Below, one piece after another: positions 1-8,251 of a stretch of 11,302 nucleotides of DNA. Position 1 is the stretch's first letter. The number at the start of each line of letters is the position of its first letter. Below the pieces are notes generated by a model. The model did no database searches. It had not been told where the DNA came from and saw nothing but the letters and a program-made list of their open reading frames with translations. Source of the stretch: Mollicutes bacterium (GTDB lineage: Bacteria; Bacillota_I; Bacilli_A; Izemoplasmatales; Izemoplasmataceae). The DNA lies in the NCBI GenBank assembly GCA_003559585.1, contig PWKX01000066.1, positions 1-11,302 on the forward strand, written 5' to 3'. A program made the translations under genes and the position numbers.

Positions 1-945
1 AAAAGAGGTATTGGCGCTAAAACGATTGAACGTTTGCATCGCTTTGCACAAGATAACATGATGAGTTATTTTGAAGCGATTGATGAAGACGGATTTGATT
101 TAACTGGCGCAGCACGCAAAAAGCTCAAAAGCTTTAAGACAATGATTCAAGGGTTTAAAGACCGGTTAGAAAAAACAGACTTTAACACGTTAATTGATGA
201 TTTGTTAAACGAAAGCGGCTATAAAGACATGCTTGAAAAAGATGATATGGGTGATGTGCGGTTTGAAAACATTTTAGAACTTAAAACGATGTTTAAAGAA
301 AACGAAGCCTTGATGGCCGCAGAAGATCAAAAAACGTTGTTGATGGTGATTTTAGAAGATATTGCACTTAAGTCACAAGAAGACGACAACGAAGATTTAA
401 ACAGTGTGACACTGATGACCTTGCATTCAGCTAAAGGACTTGAGTTTAAAATCGTCTTTCTTGTCGGCGTTGAACAAGGCATCTTTCCAATGTACAAAAG
501 CATGGAAAGTCCAAAAGAATTAGCTGAGGAGCGGCGGTTAATGTATGTTGGCATCACCAGAGCTATGGACAAGCTCTATATGACCAACGCTAAGGAAAGA
601 CAGTGGTATGGTGATTTTGTTCATAATCCCGACAGCATGTTTATCAAAGCCATCGATGATGAGTTGTTTAATTTTGAAGGCTTGGCTTTAACCGTCCGTA
701 AACAAGAAGCGGTATATAAACAAGACCGTCTACGCAAACAAACTGTGAAAAACCGCTTAATGAAAAAACCGAGTGATGACACCGCTAATGATTTAGATAA
801 AGGTGATAAAGTAACACATAAAGTCTTTGGTGAAGGGGTCGTGGTTAGTGTGGTCAAAGACCAATGCATGATCGCTTTCAGTAAGGAACACGGCATTAAA
901 ACATTAATGAAAGACCATCCTGCCATACAAAAGGTTAAGAGGTGA
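1..945 (+). CDS. pcrA: ATP-dependent DNA helicase PcrA (UvrD/Rep superfamily 1), 3' part only
   Basis: The gene is cut by the left edge. The reading frame is open from base 1 (KRGIGAKTIERL, typical of helicase domain 2), so a TTG at 34 is not the start. About 314 C-terminal residues of a usual ~720-750 remain. Visible motifs are SF1 motif V (TLHSAKGLEF, about residues 139-149 of the fragment) and motif VI (EERRLMYVGITRA, from residue 176) with its arginine finger. From residue 268 comes a Tudor-like C-terminal domain (GDKVTHKVFGEGVVVSV) of the kind that binds RNA polymerase in Bacillus PcrA. PcrA/UvrD enzymes are 3'-5' helicases acting in excision repair, removal of recombinase filaments, transcription-coupled repair and rolling-circle plasmid replication. 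The TGA stop lies inside the Shine-Dalgarno of ligA, so the two genes are probably translationally coupled. Nothing in the surviving part looks damaged. Confidence 0.96.
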   Translation, partial: KRGIGAKTIERLHRFAQDNMMSYFEAIDEDGFDLTGAARKKLKSFKTMIQGFKDRLEKTDFNTLIDDLLNESGYKDMLEKDDMGDVRFENILELKTMFKENEALMAAEDQKTLLMVILEDIALKSQEDDNEDLNSVTLMTLHSAKGLEFKIVFLVGVEQGIFPMYKSMESPKELAEERRLMYVGITRAMDKLYMTNAKERQWYGDFVHNPDSMFIKAIDDELFNFEGLALTVRKQEAVYKQDRLRKQTVKNRLMKKPSDDTANDLDKGDKVTHKVFGEGVVVSVVKDQCMIAFSKEHGIKTLMKDHPAIQKVKR

Positions 946-953
946 TGTTTATG
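938..953 (+). promoter_or_regulatory. Ribosome binding site deciding the ligA start
   Basis: AGAGGTGA at 938-945 is a strong Shine-Dalgarno and leaves 5 nt before the ATG at 951. In-frame GTG at 942 and ATG at 945 also exist, but they lie within or directly at the end of the Shine-Dalgarno, so 951 is the likely start. The site also contains the TGA stop of pcrA (943-945). Confidence 0.8.
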
Positions 954-2936
954 GGTGTTAAACAAGACATTGAACATTTAAGAAAAATAATCGAGCAACA
1001 TAACCACGCCTATTATGTAGAAGATAATCCAACGATTTCTGATGTTGAGTATGATCAATTATTAAAACGTTTGATAGAGTTGGAAGAGGCGCATCCTGAA
1101 TATAAAAGTGCGTCATCCCCAACGATGCGTATTGGTGGGGAGGTTTTAGATCAGTTTGAAAAAGTCGCCCATGATATGCCCATGTTGTCGCTTGCCAATG
1201 CGTTTAACGCTGATGATTTAAGTGCGTTTGATAAACGTGTTAAACAGGTGGTTTCAAATGTGAGTTATGTGGTGGAGGAGAAAATCGATGGTTTAGCAGC
1301 GTCTTTAAAGTATGAAGACGGTAAGTTAGTACGTGCTGCTACGCGCGGAAACGGCACCACAGGCGAAGATATCACGCATAATGTCAAGACGATTAAAAGT
1401 GTGCCTTTAACATTGAATGAAAATGAAACCCTTGAAGTCCGTGGTGAAATTTTCATGCCAAAAGCCGCCTTTTTGAAACTCAATGAAACCAGAGAAAAGC
1501 AAGATGAATCATTGTTTAAAAATCCGCGTAATGCCGCAGCAGGAACCATCAGACAACTCAATAGTAAAATCGCTGCCGAACGCGATTTAGATATGTTTGT
1601 TTACGCATTAGCCGAACAGGATCACGATCAAGCGGCCTCACATGAGATGGTGTTAAAACAGTTAAAAAAACTTGGCTTTAAAGTCAACCCATCGGCTCAG
1701 CGTTATGATGACATTACAGATGTGATTAAAGCGGTTGAAACAATTGAAGCTGAACGTGGCGATCAAGCATACGAGATTGATGGCGTGGTTGTTAAGGTCA
1801 ATGAACGTCATCATTATAATGCGATTGGATATACCGCTAAAAGCCCTAAATGGGCGATTGCCTATAAATTTAAAGCTGAAGAAGTCATGACGCAAATTGA
1901 CACGATTACCTTTCAAGTTGGTCGTACAGGTCAAATCACACCCGTGGCGCATTTAAAACCAGTTGATGTTCAAGGTTCTACCGTCTCAAGAGCGACGCTA
2001 CATAACGAAGATTACATTAAAGAAAAAGACATTCGTGTCCACGACTTTGTCAGTATTAAAAAAGCAGGCGATATCATTCCCGAGGTTGTCGGTGTGATTC
2101 GTGAGAAACGCGCACAGGATGCACCTGTTTTTAAGATGATCGAAGCGTGTCCTAAGTGTCACACAACCCTAGAAAGATTTGGTAGTGAAAAAGATTACTA
2201 CTGCCCCAATGATGATTGTCCAGCTAAACGGGTTGAAACCATCATCCATTTTGCCTCTAGAGCGGCGATGAACATTGAAGGGTTAGGTACCCGCATCATT
2301 GAACATTTTTATAACGAAGGATTTTTGATGAACATTGCAGATATTTATCGTTTACATGAACACCGTGATATACTAATAAAGCGTGCTGGTTTTGGTGTGA
2401 AAAGCATCGATAAATTACTTAAAAACATCGAAACATCAAAAGACAACTCTTTAGAACACCTATTGTTTGGATTAGGCATTCGTTTTGTTGGTCAAAAAGT
2501 GGCTAAAATATTAGCCGCAAACTTTAAAACCATGAGTGCTTTAAAAAAAGCCAATGAATCTGAGTTAACCGCGATTGAAGAAATCGGACCTAAGATTGCA
2601 AGCAGTGTCATCGCATATTTTAAACAAGACAAAAACCAAACATTAATCGATGATTTAACCAACTTAGGATTAAATACCAATTATACTGGGAAAACGCTAA
2701 ATAAAGGTGTTTTATCTGGTAAAACATTCGTTTTAACAGGCACGCTTACCACGATGACCCGTCGTGAAGCTAAGGCTAAATTAGAAGCACAAGGTGCAAC
2801 CGTTACTGGGTCGGTTTCTAAACAGACTGATTATGTTTGTGCGGGCCAGCAGGCCGGGTCTAAATTAGAAAAAGCGACATCATTGGGTGTTAAAGTAATC
2901 AGCGAAAGCGAATTAAATGACTTACTGAATGCGTAA
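951..2936 (+). CDS. ligA: NAD+-dependent DNA ligase LigA
   Basis: This 661-residue protein is full length for LigA. It joins nicked DNA using NAD+ as AMP donor in replication and repair. Domains in order: the Ia NMN-binding region (residues ~17-38, with Tyr21, Asp31, Tyr34 and Asp35 in conserved places); the adenylation domain with catalytic Lys111 in EEKIDGLA; motif IV EIDGVVVKVN and motif V KSPKWAIAYKF; an OB fold; a four-cysteine zinc finger (Cys400, 403, 418, 423); helix-hairpin-helix repeats (e.g. GFGVKSIDKLL, GLGIRFVGQKVA); and a BRCT domain from ~584 to the end. The ATG at 951 is chosen because upstream in-frame starts lie in the Shine-Dalgarno. One small oddity is TRGNG at 131-135, where most LigA proteins have TRGDG. 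The gene follows pcrA by 5 bp, as in Bacillus, but is followed directly by uvrA rather than the Bacillus neighbours. Confidence 0.98.
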   Translation: MGVKQDIEHLRKIIEQHNHAYYVEDNPTISDVEYDQLLKRLIELEEAHPEYKSASSPTMRIGGEVLDQFEKVAHDMPMLSLANAFNADDLSAFDKRVKQVVSNVSYVVEEKIDGLAASLKYEDGKLVRAATRGNGTTGEDITHNVKTIKSVPLTLNENETLEVRGEIFMPKAAFLKLNETREKQDESLFKNPRNAAAGTIRQLNSKIAAERDLDMFVYALAEQDHDQAASHEMVLKQLKKLGFKVNPSAQRYDDITDVIKAVETIEAERGDQAYEIDGVVVKVNERHHYNAIGYTAKSPKWAIAYKFKAEEVMTQIDTITFQVGRTGQITPVAHLKPVDVQGSTVSRATLHNEDYIKEKDIRVHDFVSIKKAGDIIPEVVGVIREKRAQDAPVFKMIEACPKCHTTLERFGSEKDYYCPNDDCPAKRVETIIHFASRAAMNIEGLGTRIIEHFYNEGFLMNIADIYRLHEHRDILIKRAGFGVKSIDKLLKNIETSKDNSLEHLLFGLGIRFVGQKVAKILAANFKTMSALKKANESELTAIEEIGPKIASSVIAYFKQDKNQTLIDDLTNLGLNTNYTGKTLNKGVLSGKTFVLTGTLTTMTRREAKAKLEAQGATVTGSVSKQTDYVCAGQQAGSKLEKATSLGVKVISESELNDLLNA

Positions 2937-2951
2937 AAAGGACGTGAATGC

Positions 2952-5762
2952 ATGAGAGATATTGTGATTAAAGGCGCTAAAGAAAATAACCTTAAAAACT
3001 TAAATATCACATTACCTAAAAATAAATTTATCGTGATGACAGGCTTAAGTGGTTCAGGGAAAACCTCACTGGCGTTTGATACAATCTATAAAGAAGGTCA
3101 ACGCCGTTATGTCGAAAGTTTAAGTGCCTATGCACGTCAGTTTTTAGGGAACTTAGAAAAACCAGATGTCGAAAGCATTGAAGGCTTGTCTCCAGCCATA
3201 TCCATTGATCAAAAAACGACGAGTAAAAACCCGAGAAGTACCGTTGGGACTGTGACTGAAATTTATGATTACTTTCGGTTGTTATATGCACGCATTGGGA
3301 CACCTTATTGTCCAAACCATGGTGTGGCCATCACCTCACAAACAATTGAACAGATGCGTGATAAGCTGTTTGAGCATGAAGAAGGGACCCGCTTAGAAGT
3401 GCTTGCACCTGTTGTGCAAGGTAAAAAAGGAACCCACAAACAAACCATCGATCAACTAAAAAAAGATGGTTATGTTCGTTTAAGAGTCAATGAAACCATG
3501 ATGGATATTGATGATGGCATTGAACTCAATAAAAATAAAAAACATCATATTGAAGTCGTCATCGACCGTTTAAAACTTCGCAGCAACATCCAATCAAGGT
3601 TATATGATTCCTTAGAAGTGGCCTCTAAGTTAGGTGATGGCAAAGTGATCGTTTTGATTAACCGTAAACCGGTTGTTTTTAGTGAGCACTTTGCTTGTCC
3701 GCACTGTGATTTTTCAATCGGCAAACTAGAACCGCGTTTATTTTCATTTAACGCACCTTTTGGGGCTTGTGATCAATGTTCTGGACTTGGTTATACCAAT
3801 AAAATTGATCCTAAACTACTGGTACCAAACGAAGATTTAACAGTGTATGAAGGGGCCATAAAAGGGTGGCAAAACGTTGATACTTACCATTTTAAGCAAT
3901 TAGAAGTGTTGGCCGATGCTTATCATATTGATTTAAGAAAACCGTTTAAAACCTACGATGATAAAACTAAAGATTTATTGTTTTATGGATCTGATAAACC
4001 ACTCAATTTTAGATTCAAAGGTAAAACCAGCAAAATACAACACGATAAAACCGATTATTATGAAGGCATCATCAACAATTTAGAACGCCGTTATATAGAA
4101 ACCACCTCTCGGTTTATGCGTGAATGGATTGAATCTTTAATGGCTGAAAAGACATGTCCTAAATGTGGTGGGAAAAAGCTAAATGAAGCCGCTTTAAGTG
4201 TCAAAATTGGTGGAAAAGACATCATTGAAATGACAGAGTTAAGTGTTGGAAAACTGCTTGATTTTATTCAAGGATTATCGTTAAATCCATCACAAAAACA
4301 AATTTCAAAGATGATTGTTCAAGAAATCACAGAAAGAGTTTCCTTTTTAAAAAATGTAGGCTTAGATTATTTAACATTATCAAGGCGCGCAGCCACTTTA
4401 TCGGGCGGAGAATCACAACGCATTCGTTTGGCTACGCAAATTGGGTCGCGACTTACCGGGGTGCTATATGTGTTAGATGAACCTTCTATTGGTCTTCATC
4501 AACGTGATAACCGGCGTTTAATCAATACCTTGCATGATATGCGTGATTTGGGCAATACACTGGTCGTGGTTGAACACGATGAAGAAACGATGCAGCTGGC
4601 AGATCAAATTGTTGATATTGGGCCTGGTGCTGGTGAGCATGGTGGTGAACTTGTCTTTCAAGGGACGTATGATGAGATCTTGAAAGCCGATCATTCAATC
4701 ACAGGACAGTATTTATCAGGAAAAAAACGAATAAAAGTACCTGAATCTCGCCGTAAAGCAACCAAAGAGATGGTCTCGGTACTTGGGGCAAAAGAAAACA
4801 ACTTAAAAAACATTAGAGTTGATTTTCCAAAAGGGTTATTCACGGTGGTCACAGGTGTCAGTGGTAGTGGTAAAAGCTCGCTTGTGAATGAGTGTTTGTT
4901 TAAAGGATTACACAATCAGTTGTATCAAAAACAGTTATCTGAAGGTGTGTTTGACCGCATTGAAGGGGGTCAGCACATTCAAAAACTAATCAACATCGAT
5001 CAATCACCGATAGGCCGCACACCACGTTCGAACCCTGCAACGTATACCGGTGTCTTTGATGATATCCGCGATATTTTTGCAATGACAAACGAAGCGAAAT
5101 TACGCGGGTATAAAAAAGGGCGGTTTAGCTTTAATGTGAAAGGCGGCCGTTGTGAAACGTGTCATGGCGATGGTGTTTTAAAAATAGAAATGCATTTCTT
5201 ACCCGATGTCTATGTGCCATGTGAAGCGTGTGGGGGCGAACGGTATAATAAAGAGACACTACAAGTCACCTATAAAGGTAAAAATATTGCGGATGTATTA
5301 AAAATGACCATTGAAGAAGCCGCTGATTTTTTCAAAAATATTCCCAAAGCCAAAAACAAACTAGATACGTTGTTATCGGTGGGGCTAGGCTATCTAAAAA
5401 TTGGCCAACCTGCCCCAACGTTATCAGGTGGTGAGGCACAACGTGTGAAACTTGCCAAAGAGTTACATAAACGCATCACCTCAGATACCTTTTATATTTT
5501 AGATGAACCGACCACAGGCTTACACGCCGATGATGTGAACCGTTTGCTCAGTGTGTTGCAAAACATTGTTTCCTACGGTGCAACTGTGATTGTGATAGAA
5601 CATAACCTTGATGTGATCAAGGTTGCCGATCATGTTATCGATTTAGGCCCTGAGGGTGGTGATGGTGGCGGTGAATTGTTAGTCAGTGGCCCACCTGAGT
5701 TGGTGGCTAACCATGAAAAATCACATACAGGCCGTTATTTAAAAACAGTGTTAAAGGGGTGA
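2952..5762 (+). CDS. uvrA: Excinuclease ABC subunit A (UvrA)
   Basis: This is a 936-residue DNA-damage-recognition ATPase of nucleotide excision repair, of normal family length. It is a tandem ABC protein. Walker A of the first half is GLSGSGKT (31-38), with signature LSGGE at 483-487 and Walker B ending in Asp509-Glu510. The second half has GVSGSGKS (635-642), LSGGE (824-828) and Asp851-Glu852. Zinc-binding pairs are Cys249/252 with Cys273/276, Cys402/405 (only a pair in this part), and Cys734/737 with Cys757/760 (C-terminal zinc hairpin). UvrA dimers load UvrB on damaged DNA; uvrB and uvrC are not in this window. The ATG at 2952 has AAGGA at 2938-2942 with 9 nt spacing. A nearby ATG at 2948 is out of frame. 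The gene starts 15 bp after the ligA stop, giving a pcrA-ligA-uvrA repair run. It ends in TGA. Confidence 0.98.
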   Translation: MRDIVIKGAKENNLKNLNITLPKNKFIVMTGLSGSGKTSLAFDTIYKEGQRRYVESLSAYARQFLGNLEKPDVESIEGLSPAISIDQKTTSKNPRSTVGTVTEIYDYFRLLYARIGTPYCPNHGVAITSQTIEQMRDKLFEHEEGTRLEVLAPVVQGKKGTHKQTIDQLKKDGYVRLRVNETMMDIDDGIELNKNKKHHIEVVIDRLKLRSNIQSRLYDSLEVASKLGDGKVIVLINRKPVVFSEHFACPHCDFSIGKLEPRLFSFNAPFGACDQCSGLGYTNKIDPKLLVPNEDLTVYEGAIKGWQNVDTYHFKQLEVLADAYHIDLRKPFKTYDDKTKDLLFYGSDKPLNFRFKGKTSKIQHDKTDYYEGIINNLERRYIETTSRFMREWIESLMAEKTCPKCGGKKLNEAALSVKIGGKDIIEMTELSVGKLLDFIQGLSLNPSQKQISKMIVQEITERVSFLKNVGLDYLTLSRRAATLSGGESQRIRLATQIGSRLTGVLYVLDEPSIGLHQRDNRRLINTLHDMRDLGNTLVVVEHDEETMQLADQIVDIGPGAGEHGGELVFQGTYDEILKADHSITGQYLSGKKRIKVPESRRKATKEMVSVLGAKENNLKNIRVDFPKGLFTVVTGVSGSGKSSLVNECLFKGLHNQLYQKQLSEGVFDRIEGGQHIQKLINIDQSPIGRTPRSNPATYTGVFDDIRDIFAMTNEAKLRGYKKGRFSFNVKGGRCETCHGDGVLKIEMHFLPDVYVPCEACGGERYNKETLQVTYKGKNIADVLKMTIEEAADFFKNIPKAKNKLDTLLSVGLGYLKIGQPAPTLSGGEAQRVKLAKELHKRITSDTFYILDEPTTGLHADDVNRLLSVLQNIVSYGATVIVIEHNLDVIKVADHVIDLGPEGGDGGGELLVSGPPELVANHEKSHTGRYLKTVLKG

Positions 5763-5766
5763 AGAC

Positions 5767-6372
5767 ATGGCCGATCATGATAAAAAACAAGACGATAAGC
5801 AGGACAAGCAAGATGAAAAAAAATCTGATGACCAACAACAAAACGACCAATCAAATAAAGATAAAGAAAAAGAGTTAGAATCGCTTTTAAAACAATTAAA
5901 AGACTTACAAAAAGAACGTGAAAAACTAGGGCAAAAACAAACCCCAAGGCAACGCATGATTATGATTGAGTTTGGGGCGATTTTCCATCCAAATGGGATT
6001 GTCAATTACTTGATGTATTTCATGATGAACTTAGTGGTGATTTATGCGCTGAGTGAACTGATTGCTTTGGTTGATTTTCATGGCCGTTTGATTGATTTAA
6101 TTGCCTTTATGGCCGTGTATACTTTTATTGATATTGTGTACCGACAGTATTTGGTTAAGCATCACTTTAAGTTGGTGCTAAGAACATTTGGTTTTATTTT
6201 CTTTTTTGGATACTTAACGTTTTTTTATTTTTTAGAACAGTATTTATTTGATGGCATATTTACCTTTGAAAATGAAACGTTTTTCGTGATATTCATCATA
6301 GCATTTGTGCTGGTTCGCTACGCTTTATCGCATGTGATAAGGCATATGATTTTAAGGTTTATGAGGTGGTAA
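5767..6372 (+). CDS. Uncharacterised membrane protein with charged N-terminal tail and four predicted helices
   Basis: I do not recognise this 201-residue protein. Residues 1-60 are extremely hydrophilic, built almost only of Asp, Lys, Gln, Glu and Asn. A short heptad-like Leu pattern at ~37-54 could form a coiled coil. There is no signal peptide. After a basic stretch (TPRQRM, 59-64) come four hydrophobic segments at about 78-102, 108-125, 138-160 and 172-191, then a basic C-terminus ending RFMRW. The even helix count suggests both ends lie on the same side of the membrane, probably the cytoplasm by the positive-inside rule. It starts 4 bp after uvrA, with AAGGGGTGA (5754-5762) as ribosome site, and ends 1 bp before hprK, so coupling is likely. 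In B. subtilis a different small four-helix protein (YvlD) also precedes hprK, but I see no sequence likeness. Base composition matches the neighbours. Function is unknown. Confidence 0.9.
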   Translation: MADHDKKQDDKQDKQDEKKSDDQQQNDQSNKDKEKELESLLKQLKDLQKEREKLGQKQTPRQRMIMIEFGAIFHPNGIVNYLMYFMMNLVVIYALSELIALVDFHGRLIDLIAFMAVYTFIDIVYRQYLVKHHFKLVLRTFGFIFFFGYLTFFYFLEQYLFDGIFTFENETFFVIFIIAFVLVRYALSHVIRHMILRFMRW

Positions 6373-6373
6373 G

Positions 6374-7309
6374 ATGGCTGTATTAGTTAAAACGATTGTC
6401 GATGATTTTGATTTTGAGATTATCAGTGGAGAAACAGGGTTAAGTAAAGCGGTTAAAAACTCACAGTTGACAAGACCTGGGATTGAACTAGCTGGGTTGT
6501 TTGACTTCTTTGAACATGATCGTATGCAGATCTTTGGGAGTAAAGAAATCACTTTTTTTGGTTGGTTAAATGAGCAAGATCAAAACATTCGTGTTGATAT
6601 GATGTTTAAAGAAAAACCACCAGCCTTTATTTTTAGTAAACACGTTGATATTCCGCAACTGTTTATTGATAAAGGCAATCAATATGGCATTCCGATATTA
6701 AAAAGTCAATTAAGAACGAGTGAATTATTTAGCCGGTTATATCAATATTTGTTTGCTAAGTTAGCCCCAAGAACATCGATTCATGGTACACTTGTTGATA
6801 TTAATGGTATGGGTGTTTTAATACGTGGTAAAAGCGGCATCGGTAAAAGTGAGGTCGCTTTAGAACTTGTTAGAAGAGGCCATCAATTGGTAGCTGATGA
6901 CCGGGTTGATATTTATCAAAAAGAAAAAGGCAATGTTATCGGTGAAGCGCCGAAACTTTTAAAAGAACACCTTGAAATTAGAGGCATTGGCATTGTTAAT
7001 GTGGTGAAGTTATTTGGCGCGAGCGCATTTAAAGATGATAAAACCATCACCTTAGTTGTGGAGCTTATGGCTTGGGAAGAAGGCGCTGATTATGATAGAC
7101 TTGGCTTAGATACGTTTAATGAAATGTATTTTGAAACAGAAGTGCCTTTGGTAAAAGTCCCAATCACAGCTGCGCGCAGTGTGCCTTCATTAATTGAAGT
7201 AGCAGCGATGAACGCACGGTTAAAAGAATTAGGGACCAACATGGCTAAAGATTTTACCGATTCCATCACATTAGAAATCAATGAAAAAAACAAAAAAAAT
7301 AATAAGTAA
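6374..7309 (+). CDS. hprK: HPr kinase/phosphorylase (HprK)
   Basis: This is a 311-residue bifunctional enzyme that phosphorylates HPr of the sugar phosphotransferase system on Ser46 and removes the phosphate by phosphorolysis. It sets carbon catabolite repression and sugar uptake. The N-terminal domain (to ~130) is followed by the catalytic domain with His137, Walker A GKSGIGKS (152-159), Asp175-Asp176 (ADDRVDI), the HprK signature EIRGIGIVNVVKLFG (from Glu201), YDRLGLD, and IEVAAMNARLK. The length equals B. subtilis HprK. One departure is that the usual P-V-x-x-GRN loop just before IEVAAMN reads PITAARS (Arg268 kept, Gly to Ala267, Asn to Ser269). The ribosome site GAGGTGG (6363-6369) lies inside the end of the preceding gene, and only 1 bp separates them. 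lgt follows at 11 bp, the usual hprK-lgt order of Firmicutes. The C-terminus is a low-complexity Lys/Asn tail. Confidence 0.97.
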   Translation: MAVLVKTIVDDFDFEIISGETGLSKAVKNSQLTRPGIELAGLFDFFEHDRMQIFGSKEITFFGWLNEQDQNIRVDMMFKEKPPAFIFSKHVDIPQLFIDKGNQYGIPILKSQLRTSELFSRLYQYLFAKLAPRTSIHGTLVDINGMGVLIRGKSGIGKSEVALELVRRGHQLVADDRVDIYQKEKGNVIGEAPKLLKEHLEIRGIGIVNVVKLFGASAFKDDKTITLVVELMAWEEGADYDRLGLDTFNEMYFETEVPLVKVPITAARSVPSLIEVAAMNARLKELGTNMAKDFTDSITLEINEKNKKNNK

Positions 7310-7320
7310 GTAGGGATACT

Positions 7321-8232
7321 ATGATATTAACACCCGCACATGATGGTGGCTTTGTGCCTTATAGCCGCGTGCTTTTAGAACTTGGTCCAATCACGATTTA
7401 TTACTATGCGTTTTTCATCCTTTTAGGGGTATTGGCAGCGCTGTTACTCGGTCTTAATGAAGGAAAAAAACTAGGCATTAAATCCGATTACATCATCGAT
7501 GGTTTAATCATCATTTTACCACTCGCGATTTTAGGTGCTAGATTGTATTATGTCATTTTTGAATGGTCTACATACCGCAATGATCTAGGCTCAATCTTTC
7601 GTATCACTGAGGGTGGCCTAGCCATTCATGGGGGCTTTATTGTCGCGGTTGTGGGTGCTTATATCTATACAAGAATCAGAAAACTTGATTTATTTAAAGT
7701 GTTTGATTTGATTGCACCTGGGTTTTTAATCGCGCAGGCCTTTGGCCGTTGGGGTAACTTTTTCAACAGAGAAGCCCACGGTGGTGTGATTGGTGGGATG
7801 CGTAATGGGAGTGCCAATTTAACCCATCAAGAACAGTATGATTTTTTAGCAAATACGTTAAGAATCCCAGATTTTATCACCAATAACATGTATATTAACG
7901 CTGATTTTGGACAGCATTATTACCACCCAACGTTCTTATATGAATCACTATGGAATATTTTAGGGTTAATCATTGTGCTTATCGTTAGACGACTTAAAAT
8001 TACCCGTAGTGGTGATTTGTTGGCGTTTTATTTAATTTGGTATTCAATCGGTCGTTTCTTCATTGAATTCATGCGAACAGATGCGCTTTATATCGGAGAA
8101 ACAGGTATTAGAACCGCACAAGCCATTGGTGTGGTAATGGCCATAGCAGGTGTGGTGTTGTTGGTGTTAAACCGTACGGTATTTAACCGTAAGCATTACA
8201 CTAAAGTTTTAGAAGAAGATGTAGTAGAATAG
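7321..8232 (+). CDS. lgt: Prolipoprotein diacylglyceryl transferase (Lgt)
   Basis: This 303-residue integral membrane enzyme moves diacylglycerol from phosphatidylglycerol to the lipobox cysteine of prolipoproteins, the first step of lipoprotein maturation. Multiple hydrophobic segments (e.g. ~27-45, 58-80, 104-118, 215-232, 268-288) match the seven-helix family. Key residues are His103 in GGLAIHGG, the family signature GRWGNFFNREAHG from Gly142 (Arg143), the YYHPTFLYES motif and Arg252 in FIEFMRTD; all are family landmarks. It is somewhat longer than the usual ~270 residues, from a longer segment around 158-195 and a charged C-terminal tail. The start ATG at 7321 has a modest AGGGA (7312-7316) only 4 nt away, and no better start is seen. 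It lies between hprK (11 bp) and trxB (19 bp). A lipoprotein that could be its substrate begins at 11210. Confidence 0.97.
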   Translation: MILTPAHDGGFVPYSRVLLELGPITIYYYAFFILLGVLAALLLGLNEGKKLGIKSDYIIDGLIIILPLAILGARLYYVIFEWSTYRNDLGSIFRITEGGLAIHGGFIVAVVGAYIYTRIRKLDLFKVFDLIAPGFLIAQAFGRWGNFFNREAHGGVIGGMRNGSANLTHQEQYDFLANTLRIPDFITNNMYINADFGQHYYHPTFLYESLWNILGLIIVLIVRRLKITRSGDLLAFYLIWYSIGRFFIEFMRTDALYIGETGIRTAQAIGVVMAIAGVVLLVLNRTVFNRKHYTKVLEEDVVE

Positions 8233-8251
8233 TCCTCGAGGTGAAAAATTT

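Noticed and set aside
942..947. Upstream GTG (942) and ATG (945) as ligA starts
   Set aside because: They sit in or at the end of the Shine-Dalgarno; the ATG at 951 has proper spacing and gives the usual LigA N-terminus.
621..977. Minus-strand open frame across the pcrA end and ligA start
   Set aside because: It is the shadow of pcrA, which shows clear helicase motifs and a Tudor-like end. The antisense product has no recognisable features.
1815..1820. TATAAT within ligA
   Set aside because: It encodes conserved His-Tyr-Asn codons, has no convincing -35 box, and no gene starts downstream.
5775..6005. Minus-strand frame rich in Ser, Cys and Phe
   Set aside because: It is the mirror of the Lys/Asp/Gln codon tail of the 5767 gene; composition explains it.
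7284..7309. A-rich run at the end of hprK as possible slippage site or terminator
   Set aside because: There is no stem-loop, and a frameshift would change only the non-conserved Lys/Asn tail.
8234..8241. Palindrome CCTCGAGG covering part of the trxB ribosome site
   Set aside because: It is too short and has no loop, so a regulatory hairpin is not supported.
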